A stretch of 64,000 nucleotides of DNA from Micromonospora rhizosphaerae (GCF_900091465.1 NZ_FMHV01000002.1:5828001-5892000), one strand, 5' to 3'. Counted from the stretch's first letter, positions 24,465 through 33,057 are shown. A program made the numbers and translations. Notes: generated by a model from the letters alone, not told the origin.

Positions 24465-25265
24465 GTGAAGGTCGAGGAGTTCACCGACGTCGCCTACGAG
24501 GTACGCGAGGAGGATGCCGTCGCGGTAATCACGGTCAACCGGCCGGACCGCTATAACGCCTTCCGCGGCCGCACAGTGGACGAGCTGATTAACGCGTTCA
24601 AGCACGCCTGGGCGGACAAGCGCGTGGCGTGCGTGATACTCACCGGCGCCGGCGACAAAGCGTTCTGCGCCGGCGGGGACGTCAAGGAGCGCGCGGAGAC
24701 CGGGTCCTACGGTGAGACCGAGTGGGGCACCTTCGAGATCGAACGGCTACACCGGATCATCCGCGACATCCCAAAGCCGGTGATCGCCGCCGTCAACGGC
24801 GTCGCGGTCGGCGGTGGTCACGTGCTGCACGTCCTGTGCGACCTCACCGTCGCGGCCGAGCACGCGCGGTTCGGGCAGAGCGGCCCCCGCGTCGGCTCCT
24901 TCGACGCGGGGTTCGGCTCGGCGTACCTCGCCCGCGTCGTCGGCGAGAAGCGAGCGCGGCAGATCTGGTTCCTCCTCGACCTCTACGACGCCGCGACGGC
25001 CGAACGGTGGGGACTGGTCAACCAGGTCGTGCCGGCCGAGCAACTCATGGAAAAGGCGCTGGAGTGGGGTCGCCGCATCGGGTCCTACTCCCCCACGGCC
25101 CTGAGGTTTCTCAAGCATTCGTTTAACGCCGACAGCGACCACATCGGCGGCCTGTCCCACCTGGCGTTCGACGGACTGGAACTGTTCGCGCACTCCGAGG
25201 AGGGTATGGAAGGCGCCCAGGCATTCGCCGAGAAGCGTCCGCCCGACTTCTCGCCGTACCGCTGA
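24465..25265 (+). CDS. BadI-like 2-ketocyclohexanecarboxyl-CoA hydrolase / enoyl-CoA hydratase family
   Basis: The 266-aa product is a crotonase-fold protein that resembles BadI of Rhodopseudomonas palustris more than ordinary hydratases: NRPDRYNAFRGRTVDELI, KAFCAGGD oxyanion motif (66-72), AVGGGHVLHVLCDLTVA, and ARFGQSGPRVGSFDAGFGSA with Asp147 in the place used by BadI and MenB. BadI opens a 2-oxocyclohexanecarboxyl-CoA ring with water. GTG start with GAGGGAG upstream; cotranscribed with the thiolase. The resemblance is from memory of the family and points to hydrolytic ring cleavage of an alicyclic CoA thioester in this cluster. Confidence 0.85.
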   Translation: MKVEEFTDVAYEVREEDAVAVITVNRPDRYNAFRGRTVDELINAFKHAWADKRVACVILTGAGDKAFCAGGDVKERAETGSYGETEWGTFEIERLHRIIRDIPKPVIAAVNGVAVGGGHVLHVLCDLTVAAEHARFGQSGPRVGSFDAGFGSAYLARVVGEKRARQIWFLLDLYDAATAERWGLVNQVVPAEQLMEKALEWGRRIGSYSPTALRFLKHSFNADSDHIGGLSHLAFDGLELFAHSEEGMEGAQAFAEKRPPDFSPYR

Positions 25266-25426
25266 ACGCGAGCCGAGGGCCGAGCGCACAATGCGGCGGC
25301 CCTGTACCTGCCGAAAAGGCATCCGTGCAGCTCGCGGGCTCTCTTGACGTCCAGGTCCGGCCTTCGCCTGGCCGAGGACGTCGCCCGTACCGATCGTCAC
25401 CGACGACTACGCGATGATGCCGCCTC

Positions 25427-26079
25427 ATGCTGCTGCGACTCGCGTACCTGGGCATCACGAACGCGTTTACGCTGCTGCCTGGCGGCGACCGTGACAAGGA
25501 CATCGAGATCCTGTCGTTGCGCCATCAGCTCGCGGTGCTGCAGCGCCAGCTCGACGCGCAGCGCGTCCGGTTCGAGCCAGTCGATCGGGCGCGGCTGGCC
25601 GCGCTACTGCACCCACTGCCGAGGCCGACCCTGCGGGGTCTGCGGCTACTGCTCCGGCCCGACACGATTCTCAACTGGCACCGTGACCTGATCACCCACC
25701 GCCACGCCGCGGCATCGCGGCCACAGCGACGCGGCCGGCCCCGCACCCTGCGCTCCATCCGAGTGCTGGTGTTGCGCCTGGCAAAGGAGAACGGCAGCTG
25801 GGGGTATCGCAGGGTGCACGGCGAACTGCTCACGCTCGGGATCAACGTCGCCCCGTCCACCGTCTGGGAGATCCTGCGCCAGGCCGGGATCGACCCCGGC
25901 ACCCGACCGGGCCGCCACCACCTGGACAGACTTCCTACGTTCCCAAGCCGAAGCGCTGCTGACCGCAGACTTCATCGAGACCGTGACGCTGACCGGAGCG
26001 CGGATGTACATCCTGACGGTGATCGAACACGCCAGCCGCCGCATCCGCGTCCTGGGCGTCACGGCGCACCCGACCGCCT
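25427..26079 (+). pseudogene. IS3-like transposase (rve integrase), 5' part, frameshifted and interrupted
   Basis: The frame encodes an N-terminal helical part (ILSLRHQLAVLQRQLDAQRV), the HTH region (WGYRRVHGELLTLGINVAPS) and, after a shift near 25915, the first catalytic strand (TADFIETVTLTGARMYILTV, with D) and RVLGVTAHPT. It is cut at 26080 by the left inverted repeat of another IS. A piece of its 3' end survives at 27330-27540, beyond that IS; roughly 100 residues of catalytic core are lost between the two. Confidence 0.75.
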
Positions 26080-27245
26080 GTGGGGCTCGAATACTCGGTT
26101 CGGCTGTCTGAAGAGTGGTTCTGTGCGAGCTCGAGCCCGGAGCAGCCATCGTGCTCGTGGCCATGAGCGCGTCGTTGCTGTACCTGCTGCTGCACCAGAT
26201 CCTGCAGATGTTGTCCCAGATCGCCCGCGACGGTGGGGCCAAGGATGCGGAGATTCTGGTACTCCGCCATCAGGTGGCGGTGCTGCGCCGACAGGTGACC
26301 CGCCCCGTCCTCGAACCAGCCGACCGGATGGTTCTGGCGGCGCTGTCGCGGCTGCTGCCCCGCCCGCGCTGGGTCCGCGTTCTTCGTCACCCCGGCCACG
26401 CTGTTGCGGTGGCACCGCGAACTCGTCGCCCGACGATGGACGTACCCACATGCCCGGCCGGGCCGGCCACCGGTTGACAAACAGGTCCGTGACCTGGTGC
26501 TGCGACTCGCGGCGGAGAACCCGTCGTGGGGGCACCGCCACATCCAGGGTGAACTGGTCGGCTTGGGCTACCCGGTGGCGGCCAGCACGGTGTGGAAGAT
26601 TCTCAACCAGGCCGGGATCGACCCGGCACCCCGGCGGTCCGGACCGACCTGGAAACAGTTCCTGACCGCCCAGGCTCACACAATCCTGGCCTGTGACTTC
26701 TTCACCGTCGACACGGTGTTGCTCAAGCGGATCTACGTGCTGTTCTTCGTCGAGATCACCACCCGGGAGGTTCACCTCGGCGCAGTGACCGCGCATCCAA
26801 CCGGCGCCTGGGTGACGCAGCAAGCACGGAACCTACTGATGGACCTCGACCAACGCGCGGCAAGCCTGCGGTTCCTGCTCCGCGACCGCGACAAGAAGTT
26901 CACACCTTCGACGCCGTGTTCACCGCCGAAGGCATCGACGTGATCAAGACCCCGCCGCAGGCTCCCCGGGCAAACGCGTTCGCCGAGCGGTGGGTGGGCA
27001 CCATACGCCGGGAGTGCACCGACCGGATGTTCATCGTCGGCCAGCGCCACCTCGCGGCCGTCCTCGCCGAGTACATGGCCCACTACGGCCACCGCCCACA
27101 TCGATCGCTCGGCCAGCAGCCGCCCAACCCGCCATCGGGAGCCACTGACTTGACCACCGCCAGGGTCCGACGGCGCCCGATCCTCGGCGGGTTGATCAAC
27201 GAGTATTCGCAGGCAGCATAGCCGAACCGGCTTTACGAGCCCCAC
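26080..27245 (+). mobile_element. IS3-like insertion sequence nested in an older IS
   Basis: Imperfect 26-bp terminal inverted repeats bound the element: 26080-26105 on the left and 27220-27245 on the right, agreeing at 22 of 26 positions (both begin GTGGGGCTCG and end CGGTTCGGCT when read inward). Inside is a frameshifted transposase. The element interrupts a related transposase gene whose two ends lie on either side. No obvious target duplication is visible. Confidence 0.75.
26115..27221 (+). pseudogene. Frameshifted IS3-like transposase (rve core)
   Basis: Three frames in series make one integrase-core transposase: 26115 to about 26373 ([19 protein letters not shown]), then to about 26907 ([40 protein letters not shown] with the first Asp, [10 protein letters not shown] with the second), then to 27221 ([20 protein letters not shown] with the Glu in the last segment, GGLINEYSQAA). 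Two frameshifts separate them, so the copy is probably inactive unless frameshifting rescues it. Confidence 0.8.
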
Positions 27246-27329
27246 AGGCTTCTCGTTTCTCCGTCTTGGTTTGGGGTCGCAAACCTGCGGTCGTGTGCTC
27301 GGCGGCAGGACATCAGTCTGTACCGATGT

Positions 27330-27540
27330 TGCGCGCGCGTCCGGTTGGTGATGGTCCGCCTGACCGTGCGCCGAACGTTGAAGGCCGGTACGTCCGTCAC
27401 TACAACGGGCGATGTCCCCATCGGGCGTTGCAGCTGCAGCACCACGCTCCGACCGACCCGTCGTCGACCTGACCCACGAACGGATCAAACGCCGACCCAC
27501 CTTCGGCAGGGCTCATCAACGAATACGAACGCGTCGCGTA
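27330..27540 (+). pseudogene. 3' remnant of the outer IS3-like transposase
   Basis: Short frames spell HYNGRCPHRALQLQ, then DLTHERIKRRPTF and LINEYERVA before TAA, matching the end of the neighbouring element's transposase (HYGHRPHRSL ... GGLINEYSQAA). This is the tail of the older copy that begins at 25427 and was split by the nested IS. Confidence 0.65.
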
Positions 27541-27561
27541 AAGCCCCAGCTCAGACCACCT

Positions 27562-27753
27562 GACCAGGGTATTGGCACCCCCACAGGCCGCATTCGAGGT
27601 CGTCGCGTCCGAGCCACTGTCGCCAGTCGTCGTAGGACTCGCGAGCACGGCCCGAATCTCGCCGTCGTAGCCGCGCCATATATCGCCTTGCCCGTCGCCA
27701 TCGACGTTCAGGGTGCGGAGCATGCGTGGACCGGTGACCGGATACTTGGACAT
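27562..27753 (-). other. Truncated hypothetical with FG-GAP-like segment
   Basis: From ATG 27753 the reverse strand reads RMLRTLNVDGDGQGDIWRGY, which has the calcium-binding look of an FG-GAP/VCBS repeat, and then runs into IS remnant sequence. It may be the start of an exported repeat protein cut off by the insertion. There is no clear signal peptide or ribosome site, so support is weak. Confidence 0.3.
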
Positions 27754-27839
27754 CGCGGCGTGATGGTCCCGCCCTGCCAGGGCACGTCCCTAGGTATAGC
27801 GACGTTGAGTGACAGTAGGCGTGCCATGATGGCGCTCCT

Positions 27840-28364
27840 TCAGGTCGTCCGGGCCTGACGGGCGCGCTCGTAGTGTCGTCGGGCTTTCATGCGGTTGCCG
27901 CAGATCGCCATCGAGCACCAGCGGGCATTGTTTGACTTGCTGTGGTCGATGAGATACAGCCGGCACTCCAGGTTGGCGCAGGGGCGTAGGCGCCCGGGGC
28001 TGGACACCCGTAGCGCGTTCCAGGCGAGCACCGCTCGGGCGGCCGCCGATCGCCCTTCGGGCAGGTTGAGGGTCCAGGTGAGTCCATCGGCGACGAGGGA
28101 CGGCCGGCAGCTCACGCCTTCCACGAACCGCGCGACGGAGGTCGGTTCTCCCTCACCACGGACGATGTCCTGCAGTGCCGAGCGCACGTCGATCAGGGAG
28201 CGCCACTCGTCCTCAGAGGCCGGTTGGCTGTGGGCGGTGAGCCACTTCCGGCCGGCCTCGAAGGTGGCCAGCTCATCACGTGCTGACCCGTCGATGACGG
28301 GTGTGGTGTTGAGCAGGTCGAGCAGCAGGATCTCATCGGTCTCGTCAGTCGCGGGCACGGTCAC
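27840..28364 (-). CDS. CGNR zinc-finger regulator (ABATE domain)
   Basis: The 174-aa product has the N-terminal ABATE stress-domain layout (LLLDLLNTTPVIDGSARDEL, followed by GRKWLTAH) and the C-terminal CGNR zinc finger: LRPCANLECRLYLIDHSKSN then ARWCSMAICGNRMKARRHYE, with four Cys in the order C-C-C-C and the CGNR signature. Such proteins act as transcription regulators next to small enzyme genes. It is divergent from the truncated alpha/beta hydrolase at 28448, which it probably controls. Confidence 0.9.
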   Translation of the reverse strand: MTVPATDETDEILLLDLLNTTPVIDGSARDELATFEAGRKWLTAHSQPASEDEWRSLIDVRSALQDIVRGEGEPTSVARFVEGVSCRPSLVADGLTWTLNLPEGRSAAARAVLAWNALRVSSPGRLRPCANLECRLYLIDHSKSNNARWCSMAICGNRMKARRHYERARQARTT

Positions 28365-28447
28365 AATCTAACCCCCAAACGTTGCTTGACAGGTTACATC
28401 AACTCGTGCTTGGGTCTAACCATCAAAGTGATTTAGAGGGGTTAGAG

Positions 28448-28950
28448 ATGACTGTTGTTCACTACCGCCACGCGACCGTGCAGGGCCAGCGGCTGTTCTA
28501 CCGGGAGGCCGGCCCGGCTGACGGCCCGGCGATCGTGCTCCTGCACGGCTTCCCGACCAGCTCGTTCATGTTCCGCAACCTGATCCCCGCGCTGGCCGAT
28601 CGATACCGTGTGATCGCTCCGGACCACCTCGGGTTCGGGCTCTCTGCCGCCCCGTCGGTCGAGGAGTTCGACTACACCTTCGATGCCCTGGCCGACCTCA
28701 CCGCAGGATTGCTCGACCGAGTGGGTGTGGGGCGATACGCGATGTACGTCCAGGACTACGGCGCCCCGATCGGCTGGCGCCTCGCGCTGGCCAACCCGGC
28801 CGCCATCACCGCGATCATTACCCAGAACGGAAACGGCTACGACGCCGGGTTCGTGGCCGGCTTCTGGCAGACCGTGTGGGACTACCAGCGCGAGCAGACG
28901 CCCGAGACCGAGGCAAACATCCGTACCGCGCTGACGCTCGAGGCGGCCCT
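28448..28950 (+). pseudogene. Alpha/beta hydrolase (haloalkane dehalogenase/epoxide hydrolase-like), 3' truncated
   Basis: After GGGGTTAGAG, ATG 28448 opens a good family N-terminus: GPAIVLLHGFPTSSFMFRNL, VIAPDHLGFGLSAAP, and the nucleophile segment VQDYGAPIGWRLAL (D in VQDYGAP). Similarity ends near residue 167 (NIRTALTLEA) where GC-rich palindromic sequence begins; a normal protein has ~290 residues, with the catalytic His still to come. The open frame continues to 29359 through Arg/Pro/Ala-rich nonsense. So the gene is cut by a repeat insertion or deletion and is probably dead. Confidence 0.75.
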
Positions 28951-29365
28951 TGACGGGCCGCACGCGCCGCCGCCTGGGCGCGCGCCGGCCGCTGCCGCTG
29001 TCGCTCTGCGGCCGTCACACCTGATGCCCAGCGGCTGGCGCGGAAAGCGGGGAGCCTGGAGGGCCGCCGTGGAACGACAGGCCGTCGACCGGTGGGTTTG
29101 TGGGCCGGCAGCCGGCCGGGCCGCGCGGCCACAAGCCCGCGGCGCAGAGCGTGTCACCGCCGGCCGTGGTGGCGATGCGGCGCGGAGTGTGCGGGGCCGC
29201 CCCTCCAAGGTCAAGGGCGCTTCGCGTCGCTGCGCGACGGCCCTGCGGGCCGCCCTTGACCCCGGAGCCTCTGCGACCCCTCGGGCCGGCAGTCGCCGGC
29301 AGGCCAGGGGCCTGCCCGGGGTGCACGCGCCGCAACGCCACCACGGCCTCGTCGCGTAGTAGGCC
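28943..29365. repeat. GC-rich palindromic repeat block
   Basis: This gene-free stretch is full of hairpins: GCGGCCC/GGGCCGC at 28943-28961, and GGTCAAGGGCG (29209-29219) with its perfect complement at 29251-29261, enclosing an inner CGTCGC/GCGACG hairpin. A related copy, in the opposite orientation, is at about 42240-42298 (shared CAAGG, CGCTTCGCG-like and CGGCCCTGCGG segments). It looks like a dispersed intergenic repeat family, here fused to the broken hydrolase. Confidence 0.6.
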
Positions 29366-29372
29366 GACGCCG

Positions 29373-30590
29373 TTACTGCGTCAAGTAGCCCGTGGAGTGA
29401 CTGGGCGACCAGGAGTGGCGGGGGATATGGAGGAGGGGCAGGAGGCAGAGTGCGCCTAGGGCGGCGAAGGTGAGGATGGCCCAGCGGGGGCCTGCGGTGT
29501 CGGCGGTGAGGCCGGCCGCCCACGCTGCGGGTGCTAGGACGCCGAGGGAGACGAAGCGGTGGATGGCGGTGGTTTGGACGCGCATGTCGGGATGGCTGAG
29601 TAGCTGGCGGGTGGTGAGTGCGGTGACGGCCCAGCAGCCGCCGCCGATTCCGCTGATGAATGAGGCGGCGGCGAGCAGCCAGGCGGCGGTGTCTGGGGTG
29701 GCTGTGGCGACTAGGAACGGGCCGGCGGCCGACAGGGCGGCCGCGAGCAGCAGTGTCGGGCCGCGTCCTGTGCGTCGTTCTGCGGTGCGGCTGAGTGCGA
29801 CACCTAGGGGTATCGCGACTCCGGCGGCGGAGAGCGTTAGACCGAGGATGCCTGGCGCCAGGTGGAGGGTGCGGATCGCGAAGATTGCGAGGAGGGCTTC
29901 GTAGCCGGCGAAGCCGGCGTTGAACAGGGCGCTGGCCCACATCAGTGCGCGCAGTGGCGGAGTGGCGAGTACGTACCGCCAGCCGGCGATGACTTGGCGG
30001 GCCATGCCGCCGGTGTCCGTGCGGCCGGTTGGGCTATCCGCGTGGATTGCGGCGAGGGTGACGACGCTGATCAGGTAGCTGGCGGAGTGGATGTATAGGG
30101 TGCGGACCGCGCCGACTGCTCCGACGAGCAGGCCGGCGGCAGCGGGGCCCAAAAGTCTGGCTGCAGACTCGGACAGGGCCAGTCGGCGGTTGGCCGCTGG
30201 TACCAGTTCGGCGGGGACCAGTGCGGGCACCACCGATTGGTATGCGATCTGGAACGGGACCGTGGCGATGCCGACCACGACGGCCACCGCCAGCAGCTGT
30301 CGATAGTTGGCCGCGCCGAACACTGGCACAGACAGGATCGCGGCGCAGCGCACGATGTCGGCGGCGAGCATCGTGCGGCGCAGTCCGAACCGGGCGACCC
30401 AGACGCCGGCCGGTAGCGCCACAATCAGGGAAGGTAGTTGGCCGGCCGCGGCGAGCCCGGCGACCTGTCCGGGTGTGGCGTGCAGGACTAGCACGGCGAC
30501 GAGGGGGAGGGCCAGGCGGGTGAGCTGATCACCGGCCAGGCTAACGCTCTGCCCTGCCCACAGGAGCGCGAACGAACGACCCAGCCTCAC
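29373..30590 (-). CDS. MFS transporter (multidrug efflux type)
   Basis: The 405-aa product is a 12-helix carrier of the MFS_3/enterobactin-exporter-like kind: FALLWAGQSVSLAGDQLTRL in helix 1, AGVWVARFGLRRTMLAADI for the loop 2-3 motif, SLIVALPAG, AANRRLALSESAARLLGPAA in helix 5. It likely exports a toxic compound. GTG 30590 is chosen since it overlaps the stop of the reductase gene by 4 nt (GTGA), a sign of translational coupling. The long upstream extension of the frame is only a shadow of the reductase. Confidence 0.9.
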   Translation of the reverse strand: MRLGRSFALLWAGQSVSLAGDQLTRLALPLVAVLVLHATPGQVAGLAAAGQLPSLIVALPAGVWVARFGLRRTMLAADIVRCAAILSVPVFGAANYRQLLAVAVVVGIATVPFQIAYQSVVPALVPAELVPAANRRLALSESAARLLGPAAAGLLVGAVGAVRTLYIHSASYLISVVTLAAIHADSPTGRTDTGGMARQVIAGWRYVLATPPLRALMWASALFNAGFAGYEALLAIFAIRTLHLAPGILGLTLSAAGVAIPLGVALSRTAERRTGRGPTLLLAAALSAAGPFLVATATPDTAAWLLAAASFISGIGGGCWAVTALTTRQLLSHPDMRVQTTAIHRFVSLGVLAPAAWAAGLTADTAGPRWAILTFAALGALCLLPLLHIPRHSWSPSHSTGYLTQ

Positions 30591-31120
30591 CGGCGGGCGA
30601 CCGGCTTGCTGGCCTTGCGAATTGTGTCGAGCAGGTCGTCGGCGTCGGCATTGAGCGCGTCGCTGGAGACAAAGCGGCCGTCGGTGAGGTGGTTGCGGAA
30701 CCGGACGAGCAGCGTGCCTACCGGCACCATCCCGAGGTGTACCAGCACCGGCAGCAGTGACTGCGCAGCCCGCCCACCCGAGGAGATCCCACCGTAAGCA
30801 ACGACGCCGACTGGCTTGCCGCGCCACTCGTGATAGAGGAAGTCCAGCGCGTTCTTCAGCGATGCCGGAAACGAACTGTTGTACTCCGGGGTCACAAACA
30901 CCAGCGCGTCACAGCCGGCAACCCGCTCACTCCACCGGCGGGTGTGTGCATGCGCATAGCGCCCGGTGGAAGCGTGCTCGGGCTCATCTAGCAGGGGCAG
31001 CCCCTGCTCGACAAGGTCGATGAGGTCACCATCCGAGCCGACTCGCCCTGCCATCCAAGCCCCGATCTGGCCACCCACCCGGCCTGGCCGGGTACTGCCG
31101 ATCACGATTCCCACGGTCAC
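30587..31120 (-). CDS. NADPH-dependent FMN reductase
   Basis: The 177-aa product is a flavodoxin-fold reductase with the phosphate loop GSTRPGRVGGQ, the PEYNSSFPASLKNALDFLYH segment that binds the flavin ring, and VVAYGGISSGGRAA. It transfers electrons from NADPH to FMN, quinones or azo/nitro compounds. GTG 31120 is chosen: AAGGAG stands 7 nt upstream; ATG 31147 has no such site and overlaps the operator. It heads an operon with an MFS exporter, divergent from a MarR regulator, a common arrangement for response to toxic aromatics. Confidence 0.88.
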   Translation of the reverse strand: MTVGIVIGSTRPGRVGGQIGAWMAGRVGSDGDLIDLVEQGLPLLDEPEHASTGRYAHAHTRRWSERVAGCDALVFVTPEYNSSFPASLKNALDFLYHEWRGKPVGVVAYGGISSGGRAAQSLLPVLVHLGMVPVGTLLVRFRNHLTDGRFVSSDALNADADDLLDTIRKASKPVARR

Positions 31121-31133
31121 AGCGAAACTCCTT

Positions 31134-31195
31134 GCTTGACACGTCATACAAAATGATTGACGTATCTTGCAATGGAACTGAATGACATGTCAAGC
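31134..31195. promoter_or_regulatory. MarR-type operator pair and divergent promoter
   Basis: GCTTGACACGTCAT (31134-31147) and ATGACATGTCAAGC (31182-31195) are inverted copies differing at one base; the second contains the perfect palindrome TTGACATGTCAA. Between them TTGACG (31157-31162) can be a -35 for the MarR gene, and TTGACA at 31193-31188 followed 18 bases later by CAAGAT a promoter for the reductase. Two operators flanking both promoters fit MarR autoregulation. Confidence 0.7.
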
Positions 31196-31209
31196 TTCTG
31201 CCCGATAGG

Positions 31210-31689
31210 ATGGTGCACATGGCGGATGGGGTGCGCTGGCTCGACGACGCCGAGCGGGCGGCATGGACGGGGTACCGGCAGATGAAACGGGCACTGGACG
31301 CCCGAGTGGCCAGCGAGCTGACGGCCGACTCCGGCCTGTCCGAGCCAGACTACGACGTGCTGAGCCTCCTCAATGATTCGGCGGCGCCGCGCTGGTGCAT
31401 CAAAGACCTGGGTACCCGGCTCCTTTGGTCACCCAGCCGGACCTCACACCACCTTGCCCGCATGGCATCCCGTGGTCTGATCGACCGGTTTCCCTGCGAA
31501 ACGGATGCACGCGGCACCGACATCAGCCTCACCGCCACCGGCCGCCGCGCCATCGAGACCGCCGCGCCTGCCCACGTCGAGTCAGTACGGCGCCATTTCA
31601 TCGACCAACTCACCCCCACCGACCTCGCCGATCTGGCTAGGATCACCAGCAAGGTCACAGCCCACCTCCGCTCCCTTGGTCAGCAGTAA
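31210..31689 (+). CDS. MarR-family transcriptional regulator
   Basis: The 159-aa product has the MarR winged helix: SGLSEPDYDVLSLLNDS, IKDLGTRLLWSPSRTSHHLA (recognition helix), MASRGLIDRFPCETDARGTD (wing), then LTATGRRAIETAAPAHVESV and a C-terminal dimer helix. It is divergent from the FMN reductase/MFS operon and very likely represses it and itself through the two palindromes in the gap. ATG at 31210 is used; a second Met lies three codons later. Confidence 0.9.
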   Translation: MVHMADGVRWLDDAERAAWTGYRQMKRALDARVASELTADSGLSEPDYDVLSLLNDSAAPRWCIKDLGTRLLWSPSRTSHHLARMASRGLIDRFPCETDARGTDISLTATGRRAIETAAPAHVESVRRHFIDQLTPTDLADLARITSKVTAHLRSLGQQ

Positions 31690-31772
31690 GTGCTCATGGC
31701 TGTCGGCGTGAGTCAGGAACACAATATGCTTCGCCGCCGGGATAACGGCGTTGCCTCGGCCAGGGTGCTTCA

Positions 31773-32814
31773 GAGCCTGGTAAATAAGGGTTTCAGGCCG
31801 GCGGGGGGTGCGCCGTGAAGATCGGCTGCGGCGGTGGTGCCAGCGTGTTGGCGTGACATGAGGAAGGGCCTCCGGTACGAGCAAAGGCGACTAAACCAGC
31901 ACGACCGAAGGCCCAACCCTGTCTGTATACCTTGTCGCCGGTGTCGCCGCATCCACCACCCCGGCCACCCTCGATGCTCACCTGCCCACCGCCCGGCCAC
32001 GGCACTACCCGTCCGACACCAGCGACGCCGAGTGGGCCGTCCTCGCCCCGTACGTCCCGGCCGGCACCGGACGTGGCCGGCCGATCATCTACCCTCGCCG
32101 CGACATCGTGGACGCGATCCGCTACCTCGATCGCACCGGCTGCCAGTGGGACGCGCTACCGGCCGACTTCCCCCACCACAAGCTGGTCTACCACTACTTC
32201 AAGACCTGGACCGCCGACGGAACGCTCCACCGCATGCACAACAGCCTGCGTGAACAGGTCCGCGCCCAGGTCGAGGACCGCGACCGGCAGCCGACGGCCG
32301 CGTTGGTCGACTCCCAGTCGGTACGCGGCGCGGAGACCGTCGGGCGGGCCAGCCGCGGCTACGACGCGGGGAAGAAGGTCAACGGCCGGAAACGGCACAT
32401 CGCCGTGGACACCTGCGGCCTGCTCCTCGCGATCCTGATCACCGGCGCCCACACCCAGGACCGCGACGGCGCCCGCCCCCTCCTTCAGGCGTTGCACGCT
32501 TGCTTCCCCGGCATCCGCCTGGTCTGGGCCGACAGCGGCTACGCCGGCAGGCTCGTCGACTGGGCCGCCACCCACCTCGCCCTGACCGTGCGGATCGTCG
32601 CCAAACTCGCCGGGCAGACCACCTTCGTGGTCCTACACCGCAGGTGGGCAGTCGAACGCACCTTCTCGTGGATCAACCGGTGCCGGCGCACCGTCCGTGA
32701 CTACGAACGGCTCCTTGAACACCACGCCGCGATGGTCCAATGGGCCATGATCATCGTTATGGCTCGCCGCCTCGCCCGTCACCAACACACCTGAAACCCT
32801 TATTTACCAGGCTC
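31773..32814 (+). mobile_element. IS5-family insertion sequence (TNA-target group)
   Basis: Perfect 25-bp inverted repeats lie at 31773-31797 and 32790-32814 (ends GAGCCTGGTAAATAAGGG inward). They are flanked by a 3-bp TCA duplication (31770-31772 and 32815-32817), as expected for the IS1031-like branch of IS5, which targets TNA. One transposase gene is inside. The element interrupts a stretch whose two sides read on as a short reverse-strand frame (PGRGNAVIPAAKHIVFLTHA), perhaps a lost gene. Confidence 0.9.
31919..32794 (+). CDS. IS5-family DDE transposase with no canonical start codon
   Basis: The catalytic protein has RHYPSDTSDAEWAVLAPYVP at its N-terminus, then AALVDSQSVRGAETVG (first D), KVNGRKRHIAVDTCGLLLAI, RLVWADSGYAGRLVDWAA (second D) and RRWAVERTFSWINRCRRTVR (E). 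Homology demands reading from about 31940, yet between the in-frame TAA at 31892 and GTG 32108 no ATG, GTG or TTG occurs; CTG 31919 is the only reasonable start. Otherwise a frameshift from an upstream frame, or the GTG at 32108 (losing ~60 residues), must be used. DDE residues are intact. Confidence 0.8.
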   Translation: MSVYLVAGVAASTTPATLDAHLPTARPRHYPSDTSDAEWAVLAPYVPAGTGRGRPIIYPRRDIVDAIRYLDRTGCQWDALPADFPHHKLVYHYFKTWTADGTLHRMHNSLREQVRAQVEDRDRQPTAALVDSQSVRGAETVGRASRGYDAGKKVNGRKRHIAVDTCGLLLAILITGAHTQDRDGARPLLQALHACFPGIRLVWADSGYAGRLVDWAATHLALTVRIVAKLAGQTTFVVLHRRWAVERTFSWINRCRRTVRDYERLLEHHAAMVQWAMIIVMARRLARHQHT

Positions 32815-32817
32815 TCA

Positions 32818-33057
32818 GAGTGTTCCCGCCCTCAGTTGGCAACAAGCAAGCAGCAGCGAACGGCCTGACGTCAGCCGCTGACATCAACGCTGGCGGTCGA
32901 GGCCGACCGAGCGCGGACGGGTCAGACCGAGTCGCAAGATCCGGAACCTGCGCGGAATGATCACGGCCATCGTAGGGAGCCCGCTTGACGTATGCCCTGG
33001 TAGGACGGGAGATGGTCCAGCAGGCGCTACACCCTTCCTAAACCGTCTGTCCCGCCA
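32818..33057. other. Gene-free stretch
   Basis: About 240 bases between the IS and the small HTH gene show no gene or clear repeat. The right part may hold a terminator for the HTH gene, but no strong hairpin is evident. Confidence 0.35.

Noticed and set aside
28951..29359. C-terminal half of the hydrolase open frame
   Set aside because: After residue ~167 the translation is low complexity and the DNA is a palindromic repeat block, so it is not treated as protein.
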